This document shows, in pieces, positions 9,435 through 18,091 of a DNA stretch of 64,000 bases. Under the pieces are notes generated by a model. It was not told where the DNA came from. It was given only the letters and a program-made list of their open reading frames with translations, and ran no database searches. The stretch is from positions 62,001-126,000 of the forward strand of contig CAUJHH010000072.1 in assembly GCA_963204725.1 (NCBI GenBank), written 5' to 3'. This stretch comes from Planctomycetota bacterium. GTDB lineage: Bacteria > Planctomycetota > Phycisphaerae > Phycisphaerales > UBA1924. Numbering within the stretch: the first letter of the stretch is position 1; every line of letters begins with the position of its first letter. The position numbers and the translations under genes were made by a program.

Positions 9435-10577
9435 GTGCTGATCCCGCTTGGCTCCGATGTCCCGCTCCGCCGCCCGGCCACCATGACCAGACTCATGCTG
9501 GCGATGTCGATCGCGGCAGCGGTGGCGCAGCTCGCATATGGCAACATGGTGGAGGATGGCGGAGAGCGCTGGGCGGAGACGTTTGCGCTGGTGGCGGGCC
9601 GGAGCCCCTGGTGGACGTGGGTGACATATGCCTTCGTCCACGGCGGGTTCATGCACCTTGCCGGAAACTGTCTTTTCTTGTTCGTGTTTGGGCCGCCGGT
9701 GGAAGACAGGATGGGTCGGGTGGGGTTCGTCGGGCTGTACGTCGCGGGTGCGGTGTTTGCGGGGCTGTCAGAGCGGCTGCTGCAGGGGGTTCACCCGATC
9801 ATCGGGGCCTCGGGGGCGATCTCGGCGGTGGCCGGTGCGTTCCTCGTGCTCTTCCCACGCAGCGGCGTGCGGATTTTCATTTTCTTCATCCTGATCGGGG
9901 TGGTGACCTTCCCGGCGTGGGTGTTCATTCTGTTCCACGTGGCGTGGGACTTCCTGAAACTCGGGACAGATGCGGGAGGGACCGCCGTGGGGGCGCACCT
10001 CGGGGGCTATGTCTTCGGCATGGCAATCGCGTCGCTCTGTCTGGTCTCGGGACTGGTGAAGCGAGAGGGGCTGGACCTCTTCTCGCTCGGGCGCCACGCG
10101 GCCCGGAGGCGAGCGATCAAGGAGGCGTCGTTCCAGGCGACCCGACGGTCGCGCGTCGAGGCAAGCCGCCCCATAGACCCGCAGGCCGAGGCGATCGCGC
10201 GGGCGCGGGCGACCGTGCTCGGGAGAATCGAGAGCGCGGACCACGCCGGCGCGATCGTGGCATATCAGGACCTGCTCGGGGAATTCGGACACCTCGAACA
10301 CGCGGTGACGCTTCCGCGTGAGCGCCAATACGAGATCGCAAACCGGCTGTTTGAGCGGGGTGACCACGCGACGGCCGCGATCGCGTACCGGCGGTTTCTG
10401 GATGCCTATCCCACGGATGCCGAGGCGCCGACCGTCCGACTCATGCTCGGGCTGGTGAACGCGCGGTATCTCAACGACCCGATCACGGCCAAGCGGCTGA
10501 TCGGCGACGCGCTGCCGCGCCTGCGCGATGAGGCGCAGATCGCGCTCGGACGCCAGATTCTCGCGGAACTCGGCTGA
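9435..10577 (+). CDS. rhomboid-family intramembrane serine protease with TPR-like tail
   Basis: 380 residues from the GTG at 9435; this start yields LIPLGSDVPLRR, the conserved N-terminus of this rhomboid subfamily, better than the ATG at 9396. Six membrane segments cover residues 15-205. The catalytic dyad is Ser126 in IIGASGAIS and His188 in GAHLGGYVFG, with the L1-loop-like WTWVTYAFVHGGFMHLAGN. After residue 230 a soluble tail with helical repeats (AIVAYQDLLGEF, ATAAIAYRRFLDAYP) looks TPR-like. Rhomboids cleave membrane proteins within the bilayer; substrate unknown. Confidence 0.9.
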   Translation: MLIPLGSDVPLRRPATMTRLMLAMSIAAAVAQLAYGNMVEDGGERWAETFALVAGRSPWWTWVTYAFVHGGFMHLAGNCLFLFVFGPPVEDRMGRVGFVGLYVAGAVFAGLSERLLQGVHPIIGASGAISAVAGAFLVLFPRSGVRIFIFFILIGVVTFPAWVFILFHVAWDFLKLGTDAGGTAVGAHLGGYVFGMAIASLCLVSGLVKREGLDLFSLGRHAARRRAIKEASFQATRRSRVEASRPIDPQAEAIARARATVLGRIESADHAGAIVAYQDLLGEFGHLEHAVTLPRERQYEIANRLFERGDHATAAIAYRRFLDAYPTDAEAPTVRLMLGLVNARYLNDPITAKRLIGDALPRLRDEAQIALGRQILAELG

Positions 10578-10617
10578 GTCGCGCGCCACCTACCCTCTCG
10601 GGCTCATGGTTTCCGGC

Positions 10618-11289
10618 ATGTCCGCCGATGGTCAACCCAGAAGATCCGAGGTCCACTTGTTCCGCACACGCATCAAGATCTGTGGCATTCGCGACATCGA
10701 ATCCGCCATCGCATGTGCCGAGGCCGGCGCTGACGCGATCGGCTTCGTCTTCGTGAAGGCGAGCCCCCGCGCAGTGACGCCGGACGAGGCGTTCGAGATC
10801 CAGGCTTCGCTGCCGCCGTTTCTCTCCACCGTTGGTCTCTTCAAGAACGCCTCAGTCGATTTCTTCTGCGACGCCGAAGAGACCTGCCCGACGACGATGG
10901 TGCAGTTACACGGAGATGAGAGCGACCAGGTGATCCGCCAGTGCGGCCCGAACCTCATCAAGGCCATCAAGTTCGACGCCGCGACGATCGCGGCCGACCT
11001 CGCGCGCCTGAGCAAGATCGACGAAGTCGATGCGATCCTCGTCGACGGTTCCACAGGGGGCCAGGGCACCGCCTTCGATTGGAACGCACTCAAGCCCCAC
11101 GCCGATGCACTCGAACTCCCCCTCATCGTCAGCGGCGGGCTCACCCCCGAAAACGTGGGCGACGCCGTCCGCATCCTCCGACCCTTCGCCGTCGACGTCT
11201 CCAGCGGCGTCGAGTCCGCCCCGGGCGTGAAAGACCTCGGGCGGATCGCGGCGTTCTGCGAGGCGGTTCGCCGGGCGGACGCGTCCTGA
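10618..11289 (+). CDS. trpF: phosphoribosylanthranilate isomerase
   Basis: About 210-223 residues of a TIM-barrel enzyme of tryptophan synthesis (PRA to CdRP). Family motifs seen: RIKICGIRD with the catalytic Cys, ADAIGFVFVKASPR, VQLHGDES, the catalytic Asp in ILVDGSTGGQG, LIVSGGLTPENV and AVDVSSGVESAPGVKD. The start is uncertain: ATGs lie at 10606 and 10618, while a TTG at 10657 with GAGG just upstream would start two residues before the first conserved strand. No other trp gene is adjacent. Confidence 0.92.
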   Translation: MSADGQPRRSEVHLFRTRIKICGIRDIESAIACAEAGADAIGFVFVKASPRAVTPDEAFEIQASLPPFLSTVGLFKNASVDFFCDAEETCPTTMVQLHGDESDQVIRQCGPNLIKAIKFDAATIAADLARLSKIDEVDAILVDGSTGGQGTAFDWNALKPHADALELPLIVSGGLTPENVGDAVRILRPFAVDVSSGVESAPGVKDLGRIAAFCEAVRRADAS

Positions 11290-11383
11290 GGGCGGGGGTC
11301 AATGGGACGGGGTGGCGGGGGGATTCTGGACACGCTACGCTTCTGGTAGTTTCAGGAATCATTGAAATCGAACGGGGGTCTTG

Positions 11384-12841
11384 ATGCCCGTCATCTACAC
11401 GCCACCCAGAGAGCACGCGAGTCTCAGCGCCACCGACACCGGTCTGCTGGAAGCCGTCGCGCAGGGCCACGCCCGGCTGACCCCCGACCAAGGGCTGGAC
11501 CTGCTCCGCGCCGCGCCGATCCACACCCTCGGCCGCTGGGCCGACGCCCGCGCCCGCACCCTCCACGGCGACACCTTCCGCACCTACATCATCGACCGCA
11601 ACATCAACTACACCAACGTCTGCACCGCCAAGTGCACCTTCTGTGCCTTCCGCCGCGATGCCGACGACCACGACGCCTACACGCTGCCGACCGAGACCAT
11701 CCACCAGAAGATCCAGGAACTCTCCGACATCGGCGGCACACAGATCCTCATGCAAGGCGGCATGAACCCCGACCTCCCGCTGGACTACTACCTCAACCTC
11801 CTCCACTCCATCAAGTCCCGCTTCCCGCACATCCACATCCACGCCTTCAGCCCGCCCGAGTTCGTCGAGTTCGTCCACTTCTTCAACCCCCCCGGCTCAA
11901 CCTTCGAAGCCAAAGTCCGCTGGATGATGACCAAACTCAAGGAAGCCGGCCTCGACTCGCTGCCGGGTGGTGGGGGAGAGATCTTCGCCACGCCCGTCCG
12001 CCGCAAGATCGGCCTCGGCAAATGCGACGCCGAATCCTGGCTCACCTGCATGTACGTCGCCCATTCCCTCGGCATGTTCACGAGCGCGACCATGATGTTC
12101 GGCCACATCGAGGGCCACGCCGACCGCATCCACCACATGAAGCTCGTCCGCGAGTGGCAGGAGCGGGCGATCCGCGATTTCGGCGCAGGCGTTGAGGATC
12201 CCACAACAGGCAAAACGACAGCCGGCGGCCACTACAAGGCCTTCATCTCCTGGCCCTTCCAACGCGAGAACACACCCCTTGGGCGCGTGAAGGACTGGGG
12301 CACGAACCCGGGAGAGCTCGAGGCCGAGTTCCCCGGCGATATCGTCGCGCGTGCATTCGAGTGGGGGAAGGACGACGAAGTTGACTACCGCGACCTCGGC
12401 CCCACCGCATCGGAGTTCGGCCGACGCGTGCGCATGGCCGGCGCGACGGAGTACCTTCGCACGCAGGCGATCAGCCGCCTGATGCTCGACAACATCTACT
12501 CGATCGGCTCCTCGTGGGTGACGATGGGCCCGCACATCGGGCAGGTCGGGCTGATGTTCGGCGCGAGCGACATGGGCTCGGTGATGATGGAAGAGAACGT
12601 CGTCTCGTCCGCGGGCACGACCTACTGCCTGAACGAAGCGGTCCTCTGCCGCCTGATCCGCGATGCGGGTTTCACCCCCGCGCAGCGGAACAACACCTAC
12701 GACATCCTCCGCACGCACGCAGGCGAGGGCAGCCCCGACCTCCAGGTCACCGACTGGTCCAAGCACCGCGCCAAGAAGCTCCACATCGAAGCGCCGAAGC
12801 AGCCGAAGGCGGCGCAGGTCACGGTGAGTGTGGAGAGGTAG
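11384..12841 (+). CDS. mqnC: cyclic dehypoxanthine futalosine synthase (radical SAM)
   Basis: 485 residues. MqnC closes the spiro ring of cyclic dehypoxanthinyl futalosine in the futalosine route to menaquinone. The radical-SAM cluster ligands are Cys80, Cys84 and Cys87 in NVCTAKCTFCAF. Further family blocks are TYIIDRNINYTN, GGTQILMQGG, IHIHAFSPPE, LDSLPGGGGEI, ATMMFGHIE, AFISWPFQREN and SWVTMGPHIGQ. The protein is some 80-100 residues longer than typical because of insertions near residues 270-350. ATG 11384 is preceded by GGGGGT. No mqnA/D/E is in the window. Confidence 0.92.
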   Translation: MPVIYTPPREHASLSATDTGLLEAVAQGHARLTPDQGLDLLRAAPIHTLGRWADARARTLHGDTFRTYIIDRNINYTNVCTAKCTFCAFRRDADDHDAYTLPTETIHQKIQELSDIGGTQILMQGGMNPDLPLDYYLNLLHSIKSRFPHIHIHAFSPPEFVEFVHFFNPPGSTFEAKVRWMMTKLKEAGLDSLPGGGGEIFATPVRRKIGLGKCDAESWLTCMYVAHSLGMFTSATMMFGHIEGHADRIHHMKLVREWQERAIRDFGAGVEDPTTGKTTAGGHYKAFISWPFQRENTPLGRVKDWGTNPGELEAEFPGDIVARAFEWGKDDEVDYRDLGPTASEFGRRVRMAGATEYLRTQAISRLMLDNIYSIGSSWVTMGPHIGQVGLMFGASDMGSVMMEENVVSSAGTTYCLNEAVLCRLIRDAGFTPAQRNNTYDILRTHAGEGSPDLQVTDWSKHRAKKLHIEAPKQPKAAQVTVSVER

Positions 12842-12862
12842 TCTGTAATCAGAGCTACTTAG

Positions 12863-13981
12863 CTATGAGGCAATTGTCTCTAGTTCCTTAGCTATCGCTG
12901 TGTCATCCGAAAGAACCTTGCACTGATACAGATTCGATGCGTTGCCCGGGTTACCCACCACAAGACTGGCGAGAGACCGTTCTGTGAGAAAGTGTGTGCA
13001 ATACGGGAGTGAAAACCTCGCGTGCCGAATATCCCAGTAGTCGCCGCGATGAAACTTGTGCCCGGCAGACACCTTGGCGGCAATGATCGCCGCCGGGATC
13101 TGCACAGACGGCAGTTCGAACGCGGTTCTCGCCTCGGTGTACCGCGTCTGTAAAGCGCCTATGAAAGTGTCGGCAGCGAGGCCTCGATACTCGGCGGGAA
13201 GCTCGCCAGAGGACCCACCTTTCATGCGTGTCCACAGATATCCTGCCACGTCATTGATCAGTGCCGGCCTGAGTCTTTCGAGACCGCTACCGCATTGACT
13301 CAGAAACAGATCAGCGAAAGCGGGGCGCTGAGAGCCGTAGCGGTCGATGTCTTGATTCGCCGACTCGATGATCTTGCTGTCGTCAAGCGCCTTGCACGCT
13401 GCGCCTGCTATAGGGTTCCATTCGCGCACCAAGTCAACCATCGACGTTGAACCGCCCCTACTTTCGAAATAAGAGATTTGGAGCCCTTCCGACTCGACAG
13501 GTGATGCTCCCTTCGAAATAGGCAGTTGCAGACCGAGTACCCATGCCACACGAGTCCATGCCAAGTGGTGGATGCTGTGGCCTTCCGTACACACTTTCAA
13601 GAGTCTGGTGAGAACGTCTAGCAATTCGATTCTATCGAGCACAGCTTCAGACTGCAGGCAGTAGCCCATGCTGAGATCGTCTATGACGGTCGCCATGTTC
13701 CGACGCGTTGATTCGGCCGGAATTTTCAGAAGTTCAGACAGCACTGGCTCAGCAGCCGGGCATACAGCCTTCCCATCTCGCACGAGAGCACGAAGCTGCT
13801 GACAAATGGCCTTACGTTCTTTCGTACAGGGCTCCCCATACTGCGTTTGTCGACAATAGATCCACCATCGCTGGTCAAGGTAGATCTTCGCTTTGCCTTG
13901 AAGGCTCTTTCCAAGCTCGACGTTTGCGGCACGAATGTGCGCTGAGGCGGGTAGCTGGAGTGTGTCGGTTTGTTTGCTCAC
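12863..13981 (-). CDS. PIN-like domain protein, solitary accessory gene
   Basis: The frame is open to an ATG at 14287, but the first hundred residues look untranslated (Arg/Gly-rich, no structure); a GTG at 13981 starts a 372-residue protein and is my choice, without a clear ribosome-binding site. Acidic residues sit where PIN-like nucleases need them: KIYLDQRWWIY near the N-terminus, EPVLSELLKI, then HRGDYWDIRHARFSLPYC and HFLTERSL near the C-terminus. Base composition is less GC-rich than the flanking mqnC and methyltransferase genes. This resembles PIN-like proteins often found in defence regions; the assignment is inference from motif order. Confidence 0.6.
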   Translation of the reverse strand: MSKQTDTLQLPASAHIRAANVELGKSLQGKAKIYLDQRWWIYCRQTQYGEPCTKERKAICQQLRALVRDGKAVCPAAEPVLSELLKIPAESTRRNMATVIDDLSMGYCLQSEAVLDRIELLDVLTRLLKVCTEGHSIHHLAWTRVAWVLGLQLPISKGASPVESEGLQISYFESRGGSTSMVDLVREWNPIAGAACKALDDSKIIESANQDIDRYGSQRPAFADLFLSQCGSGLERLRPALINDVAGYLWTRMKGGSSGELPAEYRGLAADTFIGALQTRYTEARTAFELPSVQIPAAIIAAKVSAGHKFHRGDYWDIRHARFSLPYCTHFLTERSLASLVVGNPGNASNLYQCKVLSDDTAIAKELETIAS

Positions 13982-14442
13982 ACGGGACTGTATTGGGCAG
14001 GTGGTACCGATGTTTCCCTGCGCCGCGGCGGATGGCACCAAGTTCCTCTTGGCCGGTGGCCCCGACCTCCTCCCGCGTTGCTTCAATCCCACGGACCGCC
14101 GTGCCACCGAGGTTGCCGGCTCTGCGGCAAGCTCGGTGCCCAAACGACAAACCTCGTCTCCGTCCGTCGACCCCAGGTATGACTGTCCATAACCCGAGAC
14201 ACAATCTTCGCGCAGCGACGCGCGTCGCCCCGGGTACACGGCCACCCGTCCAAGCCCTGAAAGGGCGACACAATCATGCGTCGTCATCTAATCCAACGTC
14301 ATGCCGCAATCCCTCGGCAGGTACCCGCGAGCGTCCTTGCCCCATCCCACCGCGCATCCGACGCATCGCCATTCGTTCGATGCCAACCAACCGCCGGCGT
14401 TCGCGGCTATGAACCGCCCATCTCCAACGACTACCCTTGCAC
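13982..14442. other. 461-base stretch without a supported gene
   Basis: Between the PIN-like gene and the small membrane protein. It contains the 5' extension of the PIN-like reading frame, which lacks protein-like character, and a small perfect palindrome GCCCTGAAAGGGC near 14255. I see no promoter with a good consensus, no RNA gene and no terminator here. Confidence 0.4.
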
Positions 14443-14718
14443 ATGAACAGCCGCAATCGCAACCCGATCCTTGAGAGTATGGAGCCCTATTGGGCGCACG
14501 CGCTCATGCTGCTGCTCGTCGTGAGCGCGGTGATCTCAACCAGCGACGCGCCGGTCCAGTTCTTTAGCCACACCTTCGCCCTCCCGGCCAGTTGGGCACT
14601 GCTGATCGTCCTGTTCGGCGCATACGTCTGCGGCCTTTGGATTGGAGCCGCGAGCACTCGCCGCAAGTATGACAGGCCGTCACCCACCGACGCAGAGCCG
14701 AACTCGGGAACGACCTGA
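14443..14718 (+). CDS. small membrane protein, hypothetical
   Basis: 91 residues from the ATG at 14443. Two hydrophobic stretches, AHALMLLLVVSAVIS and ASWALLIVLFGAYVCGLWIG, predict a two-pass membrane protein with a charged, Pro-rich tail. I do not recognise a family. No clear Shine-Dalgarno is present, and there is a longer opposing frame, but that one is rich in repetitive Arg/Glu/Gly and matches the antisense of the methyltransferase; the membrane-like composition favours this strand. Confidence 0.45.
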   Translation: MNSRNRNPILESMEPYWAHALMLLLVVSAVISTSDAPVQFFSHTFALPASWALLIVLFGAYVCGLWIGAASTRRKYDRPSPTDAEPNSGTT

Positions 14719-14872
14719 GAAAGTCCATCCCGCGCGCGAATCGCCCCGCTCGACCAGGCCAGTCTTGTGTCTCGCAACTGCCTTCAGATCCGCCCGCCAC
14801 ATGCGGCCGCCGGCTTCGCCCGAGCCCTGTCATCTGTGTATCTTTCGGCGATCCCGCACCTGAACGCTCCAC

Positions 14873-15658
14873 ATGCCGCTCTACAACACCATCGGCCACG
14901 CCTACGCCACGCACCGTCGCCCCGACCCGCGCGTCGCCGCAGCCATCGATGCCGCGCTCGGTGATGCCGCGAGCGTTGTCAATGTCGGCGCGGGCGCCGG
15001 CTCCTACGAACCCCGACCCAAGACCGTCCTCGCTGTCGAACCCTCCGAAGTCATGATCCGCCAGCGTCTCGCGCCGCTTGCCGCGCCGTGCGTGCAGGGA
15101 ACCGCTGAGGCCCTCCCGCTCGAAAGCAACTCGGTCGACGCCGCCATGGCCATCCTCACCATCCACCACTGGCCCGACCCCGAGCGCGGCCTCCGCGAAA
15201 TGGCCCGCGTCGCGCGCCAACGCGTCGTCATCCTCACATGGGTCCCGGATGCCCCCAACTCCTCGCCCTTCTGGCTCACGCAGGACTACTTCCCCGAGAT
15301 CCTCGCCCACGATCGCACCATCTTCCCGGCAATCGCCTCTCTCACATCTCTCCTGGAACGCGTGATCGGTCCGGCGCACATCGCGCCCGTTCCCGTTCCG
15401 CACGATTGCATCGACGGCTTCCTCTGCGCGTACTGGCGCAGGCCGGAGTCCTACCTCAGTGCCGAGGTGCGAAGCTGCATCTCCAGTTTCGCGCGGATCG
15501 ATGCCGAGCCCGGTCTCGCCGCGCTCCGCGCCGACCTCTCCCGTAGCCGTTGGGCCGAGCGCAACCGCCACCTCCTGACGCTCGACACCATGGACCTCGG
15601 CTATCGGCTCATCCGCTGCGAAATCCCGGCAAGAACGCCTGAAGACCCGCGCATCTAA
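14873..15658 (+). CDS. class I SAM-dependent methyltransferase
   Basis: 261 residues with a Methyltransf_11-like Rossmann fold: glycine loop VVNVGAGAGSYEP (residues 35-47), acidic strand end TVLAVEPSEVM, VQGTAEALPLESNSVDAAMA and the post-motif III strand RVVILTW. Resembles UbiE/YcgJ-type small-molecule methyltransferases. The substrate cannot be inferred; the gene has no functionally linked neighbour. Confidence 0.85.
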   Translation: MPLYNTIGHAYATHRRPDPRVAAAIDAALGDAASVVNVGAGAGSYEPRPKTVLAVEPSEVMIRQRLAPLAAPCVQGTAEALPLESNSVDAAMAILTIHHWPDPERGLREMARVARQRVVILTWVPDAPNSSPFWLTQDYFPEILAHDRTIFPAIASLTSLLERVIGPAHIAPVPVPHDCIDGFLCAYWRRPESYLSAEVRSCISSFARIDAEPGLAALRADLSRSRWAERNRHLLTLDTMDLGYRLIRCEIPARTPEDPRI

Positions 15659-15707
15659 CGCTACTGCAGGCACTTCCATCAATCTGCCGAGTACCAAACA
15701 AAACCCA

Positions 15708-15736
15708 TTGACACGGTCCGCGGCATGACGTACATT
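15708..15736 (+). promoter_or_regulatory. sigma-70-type promoter
   Basis: A perfect -35 TTGACA at 15708-15713, a 17-base spacer, and TACATT at 15731-15736 as the -10. The expected transcription start is within a few bases of the ATG at 15747, so the mRNA would be almost leaderless. This supports real expression of the odd repeat-bearing ORF downstream. Confidence 0.5.
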
Positions 15737-15746
15737 CTCCGTACTC

Positions 15747-16799
15747 ATGGTCGCACCCGCCGCGACAACTCCCGCCCCTCGTGCCACTGGTTGCTCGCCA
15801 ACCAGCGCCCCTTCTCTTGCCTCTGCCCCCTCTTCCACCCACTCCCCCTCCGCGTCCTCCGTGGCCCTCCGTGATCTCAGTGGTGAGTCCTGCTCTTCTT
15901 CCCCTCCGCGTTCCTCCGCGTCCTCTGCGTTCTCTTCCTCCACTCCGCCACTCAGTCACTCCGTCACCGAGTCACTTCTGACCGCCCTCGCCGATCCCGA
16001 GGCCTCGCTCGCCTCCGTCGCCCGCGCCCACAACATCTCCGTCGCATCGCTCACGCTCTGGCTCTCAAAGCCCGACACCCAGGCCCGCGTCCGTGAGATG
16101 GAATCCGGCGCATCCACGCACATCCGCCTCGCCGCATCTCTCAACCTCTCCTCCGCCGTCCGGGTCCTTGTCCGCATCCTCGAGGACTTCAACGCCCTCG
16201 CCCGCACCCACGCCGACCCCGCGACCAGAGCCGCCGACCCCGACTACATCCGCGCCTCCGAACGCGCCCGCAAAGCCGCGTACCACCTCTACCGCCTCTC
16301 TCGCATCACGCCACTCGACGAATCCCGGCTCGCGCACCTGAACAGATCGACTCGCAGAGCCCATGCCGGCGCGTCGGACACCTCGCCACTCCCGCCCTCT
16401 CATTCTCCCTGTGCGTCCTCTGCTGCTCTCCGCGCTGACACTTCTTCCTCCTCTTCCACCGATTCCCCCTCCGTGGCCCTCCGTGATCTCAGTGGTGAGT
16501 CTTCTTCTTCCGGTTCCTCCGCCTTCAACACGCATTCCCCCTCCGCGTCCTCCGCGGCCCTCCGCGTTGAATCCTCTTCTCCGCCCGCTTCGCTCGAAGA
16601 ACTCACCGCCCACCTCGAATCACTCGCGGCCTCCCTCGGCATCGACACCTCCGACCTCGACGAGGGCGCACCGCTCCCGCCAGAGGTCCTCGCCCTCTTC
16701 CCGCCGGAAATCGCCGCATTTCTCGAACACCCGCCCGACATACCCGACATGCCCAACCCGCCCGACATCCACACCTCACCGCACTCCGTGACTTCATGA
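15747..16799 (+). CDS. helix-turn-helix-like protein carrying in-frame dispersed repeats
   Basis: 350 residues. Residues 75-200 look like a normal protein: a HTH-like segment (SLASVARAHNISVASLTLWLSKPD) followed by helices. This core is bordered by low-complexity Ser/Pro/Ala tracts (about 30-68 and 218-263) encoded by Planctomycetes-type dispersed repeats with CCTCCGTGATCTCAG. A 32-base identical sequence occurs at 15858-15889 and 16470-16501, in the same reading frame, both giving VALRDLSGES. A good promoter precedes it. I infer a DNA-binding protein whose gene absorbed repeats without frameshift; function unknown. Confidence 0.6.
   Translation: MVAPAATTPAPRATGCSPTSAPSLASAPSSTHSPSASSVALRDLSGESCSSSPPRSSASSAFSSSTPPLSHSVTESLLTALADPEASLASVARAHNISVASLTLWLSKPDTQARVREMESGASTHIRLAASLNLSSAVRVLVRILEDFNALARTHADPATRAADPDYIRASERARKAAYHLYRLSRITPLDESRLAHLNRSTRRAHAGASDTSPLPPSHSPCASSAALRADTSSSSSTDSPSVALRDLSGESSSSGSSAFNTHSPSASSAALRVESSSPPASLEELTAHLESLAASLGIDTSDLDEGAPLPPEVLALFPPEIAAFLEHPPDIPDMPNPPDIHTSPHSVTS
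15822..15944 (+). repeat. dispersed repeat, copy 1 (within ORF)
   Basis: Pyrimidine-rich sequence made of near-repeats of CTCCGCGTCCTC and CCGTGGCCCTCCGTGATC. Positions 15858-15889 are identical to 16470-16501. It is translated in frame as Ser/Ala/Pro-rich protein within the HTH-like gene. Confidence 0.7.
16399..16592 (+). repeat. dispersed repeat, copy 2 (within ORF)
   Basis: Second, longer block of the same repeat family, including a second CCCTCCGCGTCCTCCGCGG unit near 16540. Shares 32 identical bases with copy 1 and keeps the same reading frame, so both insertions preserved the host protein. Confidence 0.7.
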
Positions 16800-16830
16800 C
16801 TCCGTGACTCCGTCACTGTGCCACTCGCCC

Positions 16831-17916
16831 TCATCCCTTGAGCTCGTCGTACATCGCGCCCATCGCCCGCTCCTTCAGATGCGGGAACCCGCGCTCCTCG
16901 GTGCCGGGGACGGTCATGGCGACGATCTCTTCGCGCGTCTTCTTCTGACGCATCTGCTTCTGGATGAAGTCCATGGATGTGTCGAAGTACGCGATCATCG
17001 CGTCGAGGCCCTTGCTGTCGGTCACATCGCCGTGGCCGGGGACGACGACCGTGCGAGCCTTGCAGAGCCGCTTGGCGTACTTGAGCGACTTGATCCACTC
17101 CTTCACGCTGCCGCCCCCGTCGCGATCAATGAAGGGGTGCAGGTTGTTGAAGACCAGATCGCCCATGTGGATGACGTCGAGCTGCGGGGCGTGGACGATG
17201 AGATCGTTGTCGGTGTGGCCGGGGCCGACCTGGTGGAGGTCGACGGGCATCGTGCCGAGATTCGCCGCGCCGATCTGGCCGCTGAACGCCTGCGTCGGCA
17301 TCCACTTGTCGATCGTCATGGCGTCGGCCGCCGCCGCCAGCGCCTCGACCTCTTTGAGCACCGTCTCCTTCTCCGGGCTGTCGCTCGAGCTGATGGTGCG
17401 CACGCCGTTCTTGATCGCCTGCTGCAGGCGCTCAAGCTGCTCGGGGATGCGGGCCTTCGCCTTGGCGTGGGCGACGGTGCGGATGTCGGCGGTGAACGCG
17501 TGGTTGCCGCCGATGTGGTCCAGGTGATGGTGGGTGTTGACCAGCGACTCGATCCTCGTCCCCCTCGCCTCGACCTCGCGCCGGAGTGTGGAAGCGATGT
17601 ACGGCATCTTGGCATCGATAAGGATGCACGAGTCGCCCTTGGCCGACAGGAGCAGCATGGAATTGCCTCCGTCGCCGGGGATGAAGAGGGCGCGATCAGC
17701 GAGCGTCGCCCAGCCGAAGTAGCCGGGCATGGGAGGGGCCGCGTCGGCCGGGGCGGGCGCTTCGGGCTGGTTCCGCGTGCGCGACGGCTGGCCGCTGCGG
17801 GTGAGGGCCAGCGCGCTGCCAGCAGAAAGAGAGAGGCCAAGTGCGCCCGCGGCGGCGATGAACGCGCGACGGTCGAACTGGCTCTCGTGCCGCGGCGTGT
17901 GGTTGGTGTCGATCAT
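16831..17916 (-). CDS. Tat-exported metallo-beta-lactamase-fold hydrolase
   Basis: 361 residues. The N-terminus has a twin-arginine signal (DRRAFIAAAGALGLSL, RR at 16-17) ending near Ala38. The zinc motif HHHLDH lies at 129-134 in LVNTHHHLDHIGG, with VGPGHTDND (third His), MGDLVFNN (bridging Asp) and VPGHGD later. The fold covers lactonases, glyoxalase II and related periplasmic hydrolases; the FNNLHPFIDRDGGGSVKEWI segment resembles quinoprotein-relay-system-like MBL proteins. Substrate unknown. Faces away from efp. Confidence 0.88.
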   Translation of the reverse strand: MIDTNHTPRHESQFDRRAFIAAAGALGLSLSAGSALALTRSGQPSRTRNQPEAPAPADAAPPMPGYFGWATLADRALFIPGDGGNSMLLLSAKGDSCILIDAKMPYIASTLRREVEARGTRIESLVNTHHHLDHIGGNHAFTADIRTVAHAKAKARIPEQLERLQQAIKNGVRTISSSDSPEKETVLKEVEALAAAADAMTIDKWMPTQAFSGQIGAANLGTMPVDLHQVGPGHTDNDLIVHAPQLDVIHMGDLVFNNLHPFIDRDGGGSVKEWIKSLKYAKRLCKARTVVVPGHGDVTDSKGLDAMIAYFDTSMDFIQKQMRQKKTREEIVAMTVPGTEERGFPHLKERAMGAMYDELKG

Positions 17917-18091
17917 CGTGCGCTCCTCGAATGTGGCGGTCCCCGGTGCGTGTTGCCCGGCGTGCTCGGTCGGAAGAGGGTACCGGGCGCGCCGGAAGTC
18001 GGGTGCGGGGCCTACACTCCGGCCCTGCGGTCGGCGTCAATCGACCCTCATATATACCGAACATTTCCCATGACATTGAGGGGACGTTGCG

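Noticed and set aside
14564..15943. 459-codon minus-strand ORF over the methyltransferase
   Set aside because: Glu/Arg/Gly-rich shadow frame; the sense methyltransferase motifs are clear.
18028..18056. promoter for efp with -10 TATATA at 18051
   Set aside because: No credible -35 at the correct distance; too weak to list.
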